The position numbers and the translations under genes were made by a program. From NCBI RefSeq assembly GCF_024713975.1, contig NC_091113.1, forward strand, positions 15,901,001-15,965,000: a stretch of DNA of 64,000 bases. The letters are read 5' to 3'. The stretch's first letter is position 1. The number at the start of each line of letters is the position of its first letter. The notes under the pieces were generated by a model. That model saw only the letters and a program-made list of their open reading frames with translations, was not told where the DNA came from and searched no databases. The stretch is from Paralichthys olivaceus. Its lineage: Eukaryota; Chordata; Actinopteri; Pleuronectiformes; Paralichthyidae. This document shows positions 31,701 to 45,800 of this stretch, piece after piece.

Positions 31701-34700
31701 TGTGCTTGTACAGCTCGCGCTGCAAAATTCTATGAGATTTCAAGTCTGCAGAATTGCCACTGTGAAATAATTTCCTACAAACGGCAAGTGTATGGTCTGA
31801 CTTTCTGGCCAAATCATCCAGTGTGTGTTGAAGATTAGGATATTAAGAATCGGTTAAATCTGTCATTATGTCTGTAGTCTCCCACATTTTAAAATCAGAG
31901 TTTAAATCCTCTTGTGTGCATTTTTTTAATTTTTTAATGTTCTTCTGAAGTTTATGTTTGATCTGACGAAAATGCCAGTATTCCATTTGTCACTAAGCCT
32001 TTGTATTTGAATGCCTGTTAGCTTGCTAAATTGTTAGATGCTATAGCTTTGAGACTCCAACAATAAAGTTTGTATTAGCAACCTTGTTGCTCTTGCCTAG
32101 CAACGGTGTTCTCATGTCCTCACCACTTAAATGCTAAGCACTGTGTACACAACTTCTCACAAACTCCATTTAAAGGCAGAATTACACTCAACAGAATTAC
32201 AATACACACCAACTTACACAACATACTACACTGCTAATGTTTCACTTAATGATTATACTTTGATTAGGTTGGTATAGTCAGATCACCCCCCCCCCCCCCC
32301 CCAATGTAAAGTACATTCAATCTTCTAACTCTGAAACACAAGTTCTCTATGTCATATAATTCAAGCAAAATACAAATCAAAGTAAGTTAATATGACCCTA
32401 AACTGTAACTTTTGCATTTACAGCATCAATGCTGTTGCTTTTTGTCTGTAGAGCTCACACCAAACTCACACTCACAAGTGTACAAATGTGACAGGAACCT
32501 TTTTGACCTCCATCTTTCTTTTTCCCACTTGTAGATATGCAGATTTGAAGGGTGTCCATTCCCAGTTAACATCCTCTAAAGTGAACAAGATGGGGAAGCT
32601 GTTGGAGGCTGCGGAGAGCAGCTATTTCCCTGCTTATAGAAACATGCAGAAGAACGTTTCTGCAGGTAATGAATCTGTACATCTGACATGAGACACATGT
32701 AATTAGACTTGGGTCTCTGAGGTGTAGCGTGTATCTGGTTGATGCATGATTTGAGATGATTTATTGCCATCTTCTTTTTCACACGTGGTTTAGTTGGTTG
32801 AATTGACTTTGATAACATTTTCACTTGCAGCCTTAGAAGAAGCAAAAGACATCAGCATCTACTTGAGTCCCCTCCAGCACCTGTTTGAGAACCTGGAGAG
32901 CATGGAGTTTCCTGATGTGAAACGTCAGATTGGCCCTTTGATGCACACAGTATGCCTGGTGTGGGCAAACTCAAGACACTACAACACACCACAGCGCCTC
33001 ATCCTTCTGTTACAGGAGACCTGCAACCTCCTCATACAGCAGGTCAGCAGCAGTTATACTTTTCTTTGTTTTATTTTTGTTTTGAAAATTTGAGCCATAA
33101 TTATTTGAATGTGAGGTAGTAATAGTAATTAGGGAGAAAAGGTGACCAGCAACAATCAGCCAATGTATATGAAGCTTGATAGTTTATAATTCAACCAAAG
33201 TCTTTATTCCAAATAACTATACATATAAGTTAAATACAAGTAAAAATATAAACATAATTTTTTTTTAATTTAAACATAAAATGTAAACATGAATGCAGAC
33301 ATTTCTCAATTGTCTGTACAACGATAAAAATAGTTTGTTTGGATGATTTTCTGTAGATGAACAGTGTTGTGTCAGTTCACCCTTAAAATGAACTCATTCA
33401 AGTTAAGTTCATACAGATGAAAATGAAGTAGTTCACATTAATTTTTTTAAGAATTTGAACTTTAAGAAGTTCACGGTTCCAAAAATATACTAGTTGATGA
33501 TTAAGAAACAATCAATAACAATAAAATAAAGGGTTATTTGCTTTCTTGCCAGGATTGGATAAGAATATCGATTCCACTCAATATGTTTGTTAAGTATTAA
33601 GCATTTGTGCAATGATTATGGTATAAGAGCTAACACTGTATAAGTCTGTGGCACATAATGAGGAGTTATGAACTAGTCCCTGCGTAGACTCCCACATCCT
33701 GGCTGACAGCTCCAACCCCAGATCCTGCTCCCAGGCCACTTCAAGACTGATAAGAGCTTTGGGCTAAATAGAATCTATTCCATTGCTGTAATTGAGATGA
33801 GGGAATCAAAACTTAACTGCTACTCCTCTGCAACACTAGGCCCAGATGTATCTCGTTCCGGACGAGATTCTGAAAGAAGAGGTTTCTGAGAGTCTCCCAA
33901 TGGTGCTGACAAGCCTGGAAACCCTGCAGCTCTTCAGGACCACCTACGAGGACCGCAGGGCAAATCTGAGCCAGTACCAGACGCCCGGGAAGTTGATTAA
34001 GCCTTGGGACTTTTCCCCGCTTTTGGTCTTCTCGAGACTTGACCGCTTTATCGATAGAATCCAGTCCATTAAGGTGAGTATTTAATCAAAGGTCAGCACT
34101 GTTGACTGAGGTGCCGAACAGTCACTTCAGCGATACTGTAGTTGAGCTCAAGTGCCCTGAATTTCCTGTCACTTTCTCCCTATAGGACATCCTGTTAACA
34201 GCTTTAGACATGTTAAAGCTTGAGAAAGTGGTGATTGGAGGTGTCAGAGGTCAAGCACTCAGCCAGCAGGTCGAGCAGCTTGACCAAGAGTTTGCAGATA
34301 CTTACAAATTCATCACAGAGAAACCCTATGACTGCCTGGACCTGAACAATACGGTATGGAGCGTTAGGATCACTGGGTGCACAGGGGTTTCGCTCACATG
34401 CTTGCAGGGATAAAAAGGCAAACATTTTGAAGAGCAACTTTTAAAGTGGGTTGCAATAGTTTTATGTAATACTAGACACAGGCTACTCACTCAGTGTAAT
34501 TTTTACCCTTGAACACTTTTCAATTTATGCTTCTTTTTTTCAAGGGCAAACACCTCTACAATCTGGTCCGTCCTGTTTTTTTTTTTTTACCAAAATAGCC
34601 AAAATAGCAAGAAAAGCAATTTATTTTTCATGTAAGACCCAGTCAGTCCCCTCTGGATGGCTTTGAGTCAGTGAGATGTGAACAGAAGAAGTGCCGTTCT

Positions 34701-36889
34701 GGCACAGTCTAAGCTGAATGCTTTTTTAGCTGCCGCTGTAACTGTGCTTTCTTCCCTGCAGGAGTTTGAAGAAGATGTGAGGAAGTTCAAGCTGAGGGTG
34801 GATGACATAGAGCGACGACTAGGAACCATCTTCTGTCGGGCTTTTGATGATGCCTCCGGACTGGAGCCCACCTTCAAGGTCTGGAAACTGAATCTGACTC
34901 TTTCTTACAAATGCACAAACACTGTCACAAACAAGTATTAAAGCCTGTTTGCTAATCTCTTGTCTGCAGGTTGTGGATATGTTTGGTAGCTTGCTGGAAC
35001 GCCCCTTAGTGGCAGCAGATGCTCTGAGTCGATACCCTCTCCTTGTCACTGCGTTTGAGAAGGAGCTGAACTGCTGTAAACGCATCTATGACAAACACAT
35101 CCAGCTTACAGAGAAGCTTGGTGAGATTCAGAACAATTTCTGTATTTTTACAATTTTCATTTTAATCACTTTACAGAGAAACGAGTGAGCAAAGCTTTAA
35201 AAAAATTATGGCCCCCATAATAGACAGTGATCGGGAGGTTAAACCATGTAGCTTGGGTTAGACAAGTTGTCTATGGAAATTAAAAACAGTATAATGTGTG
35301 TTACATTTTGAGCATTAACATTTACAAATACAGTAAATATCAATATAGAGAATAATAATAATAATATGCACCTTTCACTACAGACAGAATATTATTGGTA
35401 GACAAACGGTCTCTTTTAAGGGGCACCGATATATATAAATATTAGTCTATAGCTGTGAGGATGAAAAATGATGGTCGCCTGCTCACTGCTGAGTAAATTA
35501 CCACAAACAGGGAGTAGTGAATGAGCCATTGAGGAAAGCACACTAATTCCAGACACAGCCAAAAGCAAGTGGCTTGACAGAGAGGTCTGTAGCCATAAAA
35601 ATCTTTGTCATTTATTTTCAACAACCAACAAAATAGCTTTTCACTTGCATTGTATTGGGGTGGCAGCAGAAATGTCAGAAACATTCACCATATCTGAGAT
35701 CTTAGGGAAATAAAATGAAAACAATCTTGGTGGCTTGATAGCACAATAGATAAATATAGTGTTATAAAGCAGAGCCAGTGCAGGTCCAGCTATAGCGGAC
35801 CTTTTTATGTTGTTCCCCCATCTCTCTGACTCACACTCTCATTTCCCGTTGTCTCTCACTTCTCTAATAAAGGCACAAACTGCCCCCCAAAACAGGAAGA
35901 ACAAGCGATCTAAGAGTCAGATCTATTAAGCTGCTTTCAAATATGCACTGAACTCTTTGAACACAAATGAGCGCCTCTGGAGTTTAGTATAAAGTCCGCA
36001 GGAAGTCTGCAGAAGTCAATGTGAGAACACAGCAGGGGAAAAGACGCAAAACAAAAAACCTCTGGATGAAAAAGTGAAGCCATACAGGTAGAAAACTCCA
36101 ATGAATATGTCTTCTGGTGATAAGAGCTGATGCCAGTGTTGATGTACTGTACACAAAGTCACGTGACATTCCATCCTGTGTGACAGGCAAACTGCAGATG
36201 TAGTCCAGATCCCATTTTCAGGAGATCCTCCTTGGACATGTCTGAAAATAGCTTAAGAAACCTCTGGGACAGTTTGCTCCTCGCACTGGTTCGTTCAGGG
36301 ATTAAATTTGGAAAGGTCTCAATTTGAAACACTTAATCAGAAAGAGAGAAATCCATGAAGAGAGTTTCAGAACCATACCATCACCAGAACCAAGGTTTAT
36401 TTGGTTTATTCTTCTCTGGGGCAACCTTATTTTGTGCATTGTGTGTGCTCTGACAACATAGTGTAGTTCTTATCTCAGTCACCATTGACTTTGTATTAAA
36501 CACACTTGACTTCCTCAGGTTCGCCTGTCGTGAGTATGAATATGCCACCAGTAGCTGGTGGGCTGAGATGGGCTCAGAGTCTACAGAAGCGCATCCAGAC
36601 CCAGTTCTCCAAATTCAGAAATCTCTCCTACCCGTAAGTCTCCTCCCATCACAGATTCAAAACTGTGTTTTTCCACTTTGTAGCTCTAGCTGCTCCTCTT
36701 CATAACATTTTGTGAAGGTTTTTTAAAGGCCTCATAAAAATGATGTTCTGGAATACTGGCCACTGGGAAGGTATTGGCTACAATTGTGGCATGGATTGTC
36801 AGATTTCATCTTCTCTGCAGGTGTCTGGAGTCTGCGGAAGGAGCCAAGGTCATTGACAAGTATGAGGAGATGATGCAACTATTGGACAG
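28721..36889 (+). CDS. dnah9: Gene B exons 1-11: N-terminal tail (assembly region)
   Basis: The first exon (117 codons, very GC-rich) encodes [20 protein letters not shown] to [12 protein letters not shown]. Next come [19 protein letters not shown], then [17 protein letters not shown] with [33 protein letters not shown] and the [13 protein letters not shown] helix. Exons 33840-34878 give [19 protein letters not shown] and [19 protein letters not shown]. The tail dimerises heavy chains and binds intermediate chains and docking components of the outer arm. The pattern of exon phases (0, 2, 2, 1, 0, 0, 0, 0, 1, 2, 2) is consistent across all joints. Confidence 0.88.
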
Positions 36890-39800
36890 GTAAGTGTGGA
36901 TCTTATTTTCCTGTATTATACCAAACGTCATCATGCTTGGATGTATGTATCACTGAATAAAAGAACAAAAATGGAGATTAAACAGAATAGACAGTGACAG
37001 AATGAGACGTCAACTTTCAGGACTGTAATAAGATTGAAAGCCAATCACATGAATCAGATATTCGCTCCCTCTGTGGCTGTGACTTCACACAGACTCAGTT
37101 TTTAACCCGAACGTTTGTGATTTTGATAGTTGAGTGTGTAACATTTATGAAAGCAGCCCCTGTGGAATAGCATGCAGACACACAGCTTCGAGCATGATTT
37201 ATGTTCTCATTACTGTGGTGCTGCTCCACAGATTATTTCACAGGACTCCCGTAATCCCATATGCTCCATTGCTACTCACTGATGCCAAGTGAGGAATGGC
37301 CTTGTAGACCATATCCAACATCAGAAACTGCAAGATAAAGAATCCCATAGGTCCGAAAATTCTGTTTGTATGGAATCAAACAGAATTATGTTGAGGCAAA
37401 AAGAGAGCGAAAGAGAGAGAGAGGGCACATCTGTTTTTACACTTGTGTAGAAAAGTCTTAGCACAGCATAATCGCTCTCTGCAAACGGAAGCTGATGGAA
37501 GCAAAATCAAGGTTTTACAAGGCTAATTTTATTCCACTGGTGTTAGATCGAAGAAAGTGTAAGAGCAGAACATTAAATCAGAAAACCTTTCCTGACTCAG
37601 GCAACAAGGTATCAACAGGAAAGTCAATCAAACAGTCAAATTTTAATTCTATAGCCAATTTTCATAAATAACAATTTACATCACAGCCCTTAAAAAGGTT
37701 CAGCATCCTCGGCCCTTAAACCTCAACTATATCCTGCGCAAAAATTCCTTTAAATGGAAAATGTAGAAACCTGCTGCGTGTAGCAGAACAAATCAACAGA
37801 GTTGTATCGATGTTTAAAGTATTTATACAAAAGAAAATGTCTGACAGAGATGAAGGGAGCAGCAATGACCATTGTAATATATAAAGGTATTCCCTTTTAA
37901 AGTAGCATATAGGACACATATCTAAGCTTGTGATCATAATCCATGATCAGGTGCCACCACATTGCTCGATGTGGCTGCAGCCGCGATCCTGGATCTGTAA
38001 TGGGGAAGAAGTGTAGTCAGTAACATGTATCAATGAGACATTAATTTGATGAAGAATGAGAGGAGGAAAGAGAAGCTCTATTTAGTCCATGTGTTGCAAC
38101 AATCTAGGCATATAGCAGCCAAACTAAAAGCTGGTCCGAGGCAGACCTGAACCAGCCCTTAATATATAAAATATTATATTCTTATATATAAGACCTTAAA
38201 ATCAGTACCAATACTTACTGGGAGCCAGTGTAAAGAGGCTCAAACAAGATTGATGTGGTCTTGCCTCGGGTAAGAAGCTGACAGCTGAATTCTCTAAACG
38301 TACAACCTGCAGTAAATATAGATTCTGGCTGTTGAGGGGAATCAAAGCGTAAAGAAATAAAAATGATCTGTGTATTTCAAAATATTTCTGGGATAGCACA
38401 AACATGATAGACAAAGGAGGGAGGACACCATATGGAATAATTAAAAACAAAACTTTACATAAATACGTCAATGCTGTACCTTAAGGGACAAATCAGTGTG
38501 GAATGTGTGGAATGCCTGGATGAGGGAGAGAAAGAGCGGACAGAGCATTCAAAGATTCCACACAATCTCCACAGAATCCCATCTGCTGCATGACCTCCAG
38601 TCTGCTTGGCTGCTTCCTGTCGGAACAAGAAAAGAGCAAGAGAGGAGGGTCAAACAGAGAGAGAGAATTCTATAGTGGAGAAAACACAACAAAAAGATCA
38701 GGCCCGGAAATATATGCTGCTTTCAAATGGGACCCTGTTTTATGCCCCCCTCTTGTTGGTGTTCATGACCTCAGAATTTCTGAAAGGTCCGACTTAACAA
38801 GGTGTGACCTGTTTGCTGACATTTTCAGAGTGTTTCTCTCTCTCGTTTCTCTGTGACCTCGGTAGGTGAGAGTCGTGGATAAAGGAGCTTAAAAAAACAT
38901 TAAAAGATGTGGTTGTTAAGAAATCAGCATCATAACCCAATGATCTCAGTTCGTTTTCAGTTATCAACAGTTGCAGAAAAAAATTGTCTTGACCTGCAAC
39001 TGATCAAAACAATGAAAACCAGGATTTAGCAAATCAACAAATGCTGTTAGGGCAGTTGGTCTTCTTTTACAAAAGAAATATATTGTAAGATGCTTGGAAC
39101 CAGAAGAATTTTCTTTAACATCATAGAGAATATGCTTTGGTTTTGGACAGCTGCCAGACAAAAAGGTATTTTTGATCTAATGATTTGTCTACTAATTAAA
39201 GAAAGTTATTATCACACTAATTTAAAATATCAGCAGTCAGACAGTATATTGTTTTAGAGCTAAGATAAGGATGAATGTTAACAGCTATTCCAGACCAAGC
39301 TCAGATAAGAGTGAGTCCTTACAGGTATCGTTATGTAAAGATGTAAAAAGTGTGTGTGAAAAGGTCTTTTGTGAATAATGCTCATTATTACATGGACGCA
39401 CACACGCACGCACACAACCAGACAGATACCCATTCTTTATCCTCCACACACTTAATATGACTCCTTCACTCGATGCTCCCCCCACCCAGTGTATTGGAAT
39501 GATGAACAACAGCAGTTCTTTGCCCTCAATTTACTCCCATCAGAAATTAGAGCTCTTGTTATACTGTAATAATCATCGCTTCTGCCGAGAGTGAATACCA
39601 CCATTATTATACATTTTCCAGTCAGGAACAGAATGGGCATCCTCACTCATTACCCCCACAGACAAAATGTAGTGTGATTTATGGCCATGACTGAGGCATT
39701 TGATTGCCTCTGCGTCTGCGGTGCCACTATCAGGAAATGAAGCTCACAGCAGAAATCCAATAAGGCGCACACAGTGCACACTTAAGTTCTCGTCATAATC

Positions 39801-42800
39801 TCAGCTATTTACAGATTGATATAGCTGTACAGAGCCCTGGCATTCTGTCTGTTCCCAGCCTCTTGCAGATGTATCAGCGTTTATCCTCATTTTACCCCTG
39901 CATGCCTGCATGTAACCTTCCTGAACTGCTACCTTTCCCTCTGCCCTTATAGTCTGCTCAACATGAACAAGCAAACCACGCCTCTCATTCTGTTAACGGC
40001 CTCGGATAATTTGGGGAAAAACGCTCAATCATATGCCTCTTATTTGCTTGTGTTGATTTCCATGATGTTTTCATACCTGTGCCCTTATGAAATAAAAGCT
40101 CTTGTAATGGGAACTAGTGCAGTGTTTGTTGTAAACCTGCCTGTTTGGACTGCACGAATACTAACATCGTAGTAGCATGACCACAGACCGTAATTGGATA
40201 GTACTATGTGTACAACAAATTTAAGTGCTGATAAACAGTAAAAACTACAACTTTATTGATACAAGGAGCAGCCATCTGTGGGAGGTGGTAAGGTTCCGAC
40301 TGAAGGGGGCGTTCCAGGTGCAACTTCCGAGCTCCGAGCTATAATGGAACATGGCATAAAGACTGAACCCTGAAGCTGCTCCACTGCCGCTGCACAAATA
40401 GCTGTTCACCTGTTTATTTAAACCTCAGTGAAGCTCAACTCTCTACACTGAACCCTGAGAGTCACAGTCAGACGGACAGAGATTCCTGCAATTATTAGAA
40501 ACATATGAAACAATTTGTCACCCTGGTAGTAAAAATAATACAAATTATGTTTGTGTCATAATTACTTCTGTATGACTGACATCAAGGGTTGTTTTCTGTG
40601 TGTTTTCCATTGCAGATACACCACCAGTCTGTATGAGACATGGACAGAGACCGTGAGCGAGACCTCCCAGTACAACCTGAGCCTGCCGTTAATCAGCAGA
40701 GACCCGGCCACTCGGCTGATCTCAGTCAACTTCAGCCCGCAGGTTTTTACATTAATCCACCTTGTTCGAAAAACTTATCCAAGGGAGGCTGCTAGATGGG
40801 CCACTGTTTTTAAAGCTTTTACTCTGAGAGTGTGTGGACACGCTCTGAGTGATATATTAGTTTGATTATGCCGTGTATCAAACTAATCTCTTTCATTAAA
40901 CATCTTCCACTAAGTGTCATACACCTGCCCACAGCTCCATAAATCCTTAAATAAAGTTGTGTTTTCCCTGCACATTTATCATTTTAATAAGTTAAGTCAG
41001 TATTTCAATTTTTCATTTAAAGGTAGTGATGTTGGGCCATGCTGCCCTAAAAAGTTTCTAACTGACCTCACATTAATCTGAGCTTTGGAAAGTTTTCTCC
41101 CACCAATACCAAAACTGTAGAACTGGATCCTCATTTACTGTGACATAGGGCTTGAAAGTAAAGATTTTAAACAGTGGCAGAAAATATTGGCTGCCTTCAC
41201 TGATCAAAATCTAGTTTGACCATCAAGTTATGAATATCATATTATGTGTCTCAATGCCTCTGTCTTCCTCTTCCTCAGCTGGCGTGTCTGCTGCGGGAGG
41301 TCAAGTACTTGGAGGCCAGTCAGACTGTGGCCATCCCAGAAACTGCAATGCAGATCTACGCCACCAGGGAGCAGCTGCAGCAGTATGTAGCCAACCTTGA
41401 GCTCACCATTGGCGGATACAACAAGGTTGGTGTCGATCAGGCTGTGAGCCGTCAAGGAAATGTACACACAGATGAAAATAAAGTGTGTTATCAGAGCATG
41501 AGGAAGAGTCACATTTGGCAGAAGGGGGGACTTGTCAACCTCTAGATGGCAGTCTGAGGCTTTTTAACGCATGCCAGCATCAGTTCTGTAGAGACGGGAA
41601 CATCCATTAGGCAGTTGAAATATATAAGTCCTGCAGTTGATGTCACATCCTCTCCTGTCATCATTTCATCAATTGCTTTTGCTCAAACAATACAGTAGTA
41701 TCTCCAGACATTAACATTAACATAGACTGGTGTGGAAAATAAGCTAAAATAAGATAAGATATGATACACTGGGGAAATCCAATAGTAAGTTTGACATGAG
41801 GTGATAAAATCTCCAGTATAGACAATAGTAGTAAAGTCTCACTGTTCCATGCCTCAAACAACCAGTTTAGAAAATAGGATCACAATACCCTGTGGCTCAG
41901 GAGCTATAGCGGGTCGTCCACTAATCTTATGGCCTGCCAGTCTGAAATGTGCCCTCGGCAAGACACTGAACCCCAAATTGCTCCTGAGTAGTGTGTGAAT
42001 GAGATGCATGACATGCAGACAAAGTGCTAGATATAGTAGTGCTGTGTAAATGTGTGTGCAAATGGGTGAATGTCAACTTTACTGTTGAGGGGTTGTTAAG
42101 AGAAAAGTGCTATTTAAATACAGTCCATTTACCACGTCTCCCCCTGTTTCTGACTTAGGGAGTTAAATAATAGCCAGAAGTGTTTTTGGACAAAATAATG
42201 ATATCACTATAATGTGATGTTGTTTTTTGTGAAATCAGCACTCCCTTGACCTTTGACCGTCACAATTTAATTAGTTCATGTTTTAGTCATTTGTTTAATT
42301 TGAAGAAATTCCCTTTAGGTGTTCGCTAGAATGGGACACATAGACATACAGACTGTAGACGCCACGGCATAAACAAGAAAATGTTTTTTGAATATGATCC
42401 TCAAATTATGCAATTAAGGATGCACATGTGTATGAATTCACTTCCTGACTTTAGACATTAAAACATGAAATATACTGCTACAAAATTCTGTTATGTTGTT
42501 GTAATGGGAAATGGGCAAAGGCCAAAATGGTGATTACAATAATGTAGCATAAAACAATATAAGAGCAATCACCATGTAATTAACTCAGCTCAGCCACATG
42601 TGTCGCAGCTGCTGCAATTTTAGAAATACAGCATTTCATTGCTTCAGGTGCAAAAGCTTCAAGTTCGATTAAGTCACAGCAACATGGTTAGATCAGGAAC
42701 AGTGACTATAACGAGGACAACACCCGTCTTGTTGCTCTGGGCTTTTATGTGGCCTTTCACTGGCGGTTCTATTAGAATGATATTTCTGTGAACCCTTAAT

Positions 42801-45800
42801 GGGAGCTGGAAATCACATCACATCCCTCTTTTCATTTTTGTTTTCTCCCACTGCTTGACTGCAGGTGATGCACTCTGTGCTTGATGTGGAACATCCTCTG
42901 GTGCTGGGCCAACTCAGGGACATCGATGCTCAGCTCAAAAACGCTGAGGAGAGTCTGAAATGGAACAGCCAAGGTCTGGAAACTTACTCATTCTAGCAGA
43001 CGCAGTGCAACAACAATATTGCTTAGAGTCTACTGCAATGACCTTATCTATCTACCTGCATTCATTCTCTGTGATGACGCAGCGATTGCATCATGCAATT
43101 TCTTTAGAACTATTTTTATGCAAATTCTTACACAGTGACGGTGTAGTTACAAACAATGGCTCTGTTTCTGTGTTTCAACACTTGTGCAACAGTTAATTTG
43201 CTGTAAGAGAGAAGTGTTTTTGATCCTTCTGAGGAATAGTTAGGTCAACATTCTATGTAATATGCTTATTCACTTTCTTTGCTCGAGATAATCTTTATTA
43301 TTACATTAGTTTAGCGGAGTCAAGTGTAAAATTGCTGGTAGTGAAGAACAAAAACAAGCCTCTATAGCTTCACTAACACATTAACATTAACTTGCCTCTT
43401 GAGCTTTAGGGGTACATGTGAATTGCTGTACTGAGTACATGGTAGAGCCCACTAATCTGGATTTGTGTGGTCTGCTGCTGATACAAATACAGGGAGTAAA
43501 TAACAGTCGACATACAGAAATTTGGCATTGATTCTTGAGATGCTTCCAAACCCTTATGAATAAGAAATTAAATTACAGTGTAAACATAAACATTATTCAA
43601 AATTAACTAAAAATACAAAGTAAACTCAATTACAAGCAAATGTATCGAGCTTGGCTTAAGAGTATATACTTTTTTAAACGTAAAATGTAAATATGAAACA
43701 TAAAGGCTTTGCTATGGCAGCATGACAGCAAACAGAGATATGGACATGGATATGTCTGTGAAGGACTCATATGTGGGGATTTTTTTTCTGCCAACCGATT
43801 TATCTTTTGGGCTCTCGTACAGAGTCAGGCTAGCTGTTTCCCCCTGCTTTCATTCTTCCAAATCTTTTGTTTTTTTGTTTGTTTCTGTCTCAAATGCCAA
43901 ACGGACAGTTAGATTGTAAATCCAGCTCTGAGATGTCTTTTCCTCAATATGCTGTTGAAGTCAAAGTGTCTGTCCCTGCTGTTGTGACCCACACAGAACA
44001 CTAAGGCTGTGTGATATTTGTTTAAGAAAGAACAGCTAATATTTGTGTTTAAAGCAGCAAATGTAAAATCTATCGCAAAATGTTTTTGTATTTGTATTAT
44101 AGTAAACTATAGAATGACAAGCAGCTGTACAGAGTGTTCAAGGAGATATTTATTTGTATCATCAAAATGTTCCTGCTTCCGTCCTACTCCCTGGTGTTTC
44201 CCTCCATCCTTGTCATTTCGAGGGTAGAGCAGGATGCCGAGAGATGTGACATGAACAGCAAGGCTTTGCATTTTAAAACATATAAAATAAGAAAAGGAGA
44301 GGTGTTCAATCATTGATAAGCTCTGATTGACACTGCGCTGGCAGGCATGTTGTTAGTTTCTTCAGCCCTTGGGATTCCGAAAAGAAGAAGAACGCAGCAG
44401 AAATGAGAAGAGTGTTTACGTAAAAAGCAAAAGCATGCGGCTGTCTGTGGGGACAAACTCACAGTCCCTCTGCAGAATGTTCAGTAGCTGCACACATTAA
44501 TCTCCTTCATGCTGCGCAGTGGGTGTGTATTTTGTGGATATACTTCACATTTATTTGGCAAAGGTGTATAGGACGACTAGTATTGTATTTCTTTTGAAAG
44601 CTATATATTATGCAGTTAACAAATGTGTAAGTGAAATTTCCCATGTCCAAACTAGACTATGAAGGCTGAACTTAAATGAGACGGTCTGGTCTATGGAGGA
44701 TTTCCTATATGTGTCACCAGCTGGTCCCACTCTAACCAGTGCATCGTTACCTACTCTGAGCTGCTGCATTCACATCAGCTTGTATAGCTAGCTTGTTAGC
44801 TTCGACACCGGCACGCAATGAATCCTGAGATAGGTTGTGCTGAGATAGATCCACCCACATTTCTTCACCTCATTTCAAGGAGCCTTAGAACTCCGCACTG
44901 ATGCCACTATTCTTCAAATGCAGCGTTTCAGGGATGCAGCCCCTGGATTGGGAAACAGCTAGAGTGGGGCCTGATAACATCATGTTCACGTGCATATTAC
45001 TGTTGTATCCATGTGTCATACATAAGGTTGTTTTAGGCAACCTGGACAGTAACCTAGGCCACCACGCCCACCAAGAAAGACATGTTTGTAATACATTTCC
45101 AATGACTAGTCTGTTTTAAAAAATCTGTCAAGTTTGTTAAATACACCCACTGGTCACACTCGATGCTGAGATGTGTGCTGGCAGACTGTATTTTGGTTGA
45201 ATGCTTTAATATTCATGCATCGATGAAAGCGAGTCTCTTTAAATGCTGTCAAAACTCCTGAAGCACATTCACACTGACCTCTCTCTATGGCAGAGGTGGG
45301 GAAACCTTTTTCTGTCAAGGGCCTTTTCAATTTTTATAACATCCTTTGTTGGCCATACTCATTAACTGAACACATGATATTATATTATGTGCTTGTTTTT
45401 ATCTCTGTCCTCATTTGTTTTTAATTTATGTCCTGACTGTATTTTCCTATCTTTATTCAGAATGTGGTCTTTCAGTTTCAGAGCAGGACTTATTGTGCTT
45501 GCACTCAAGTATATCTCACTTTGCTTATTTCCTCCACTTTAGTTCTTCCTCTCATGCTTATGCTGCTTCTGTGTGTGAAGTGTCTACTCTCAGATTTCTC
45601 CCCTGCTTCAGGGTTTTTTCCTTCTTCTCTCAGGGTTTTTTTTTATCATAATTCCCCAACCAATAGAATGTCAGGTGCAGGGTTATTGATGTCAATCTCC
45701 CTTTACTGATTTAAAATCTCTTTACTTTCTTACTTTACATATCATATCATGCCAACCCTAAAGCCAGCTGGAACTGTTTCTCTTTGTTGAAGCGTCTGAT

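Noticed and set aside
38590..38856. 88-codon frame in gene B intron 11
   Set aside because: No domain, no splice continuity with the dynein exons, and purine-rich composition explains the open frame.
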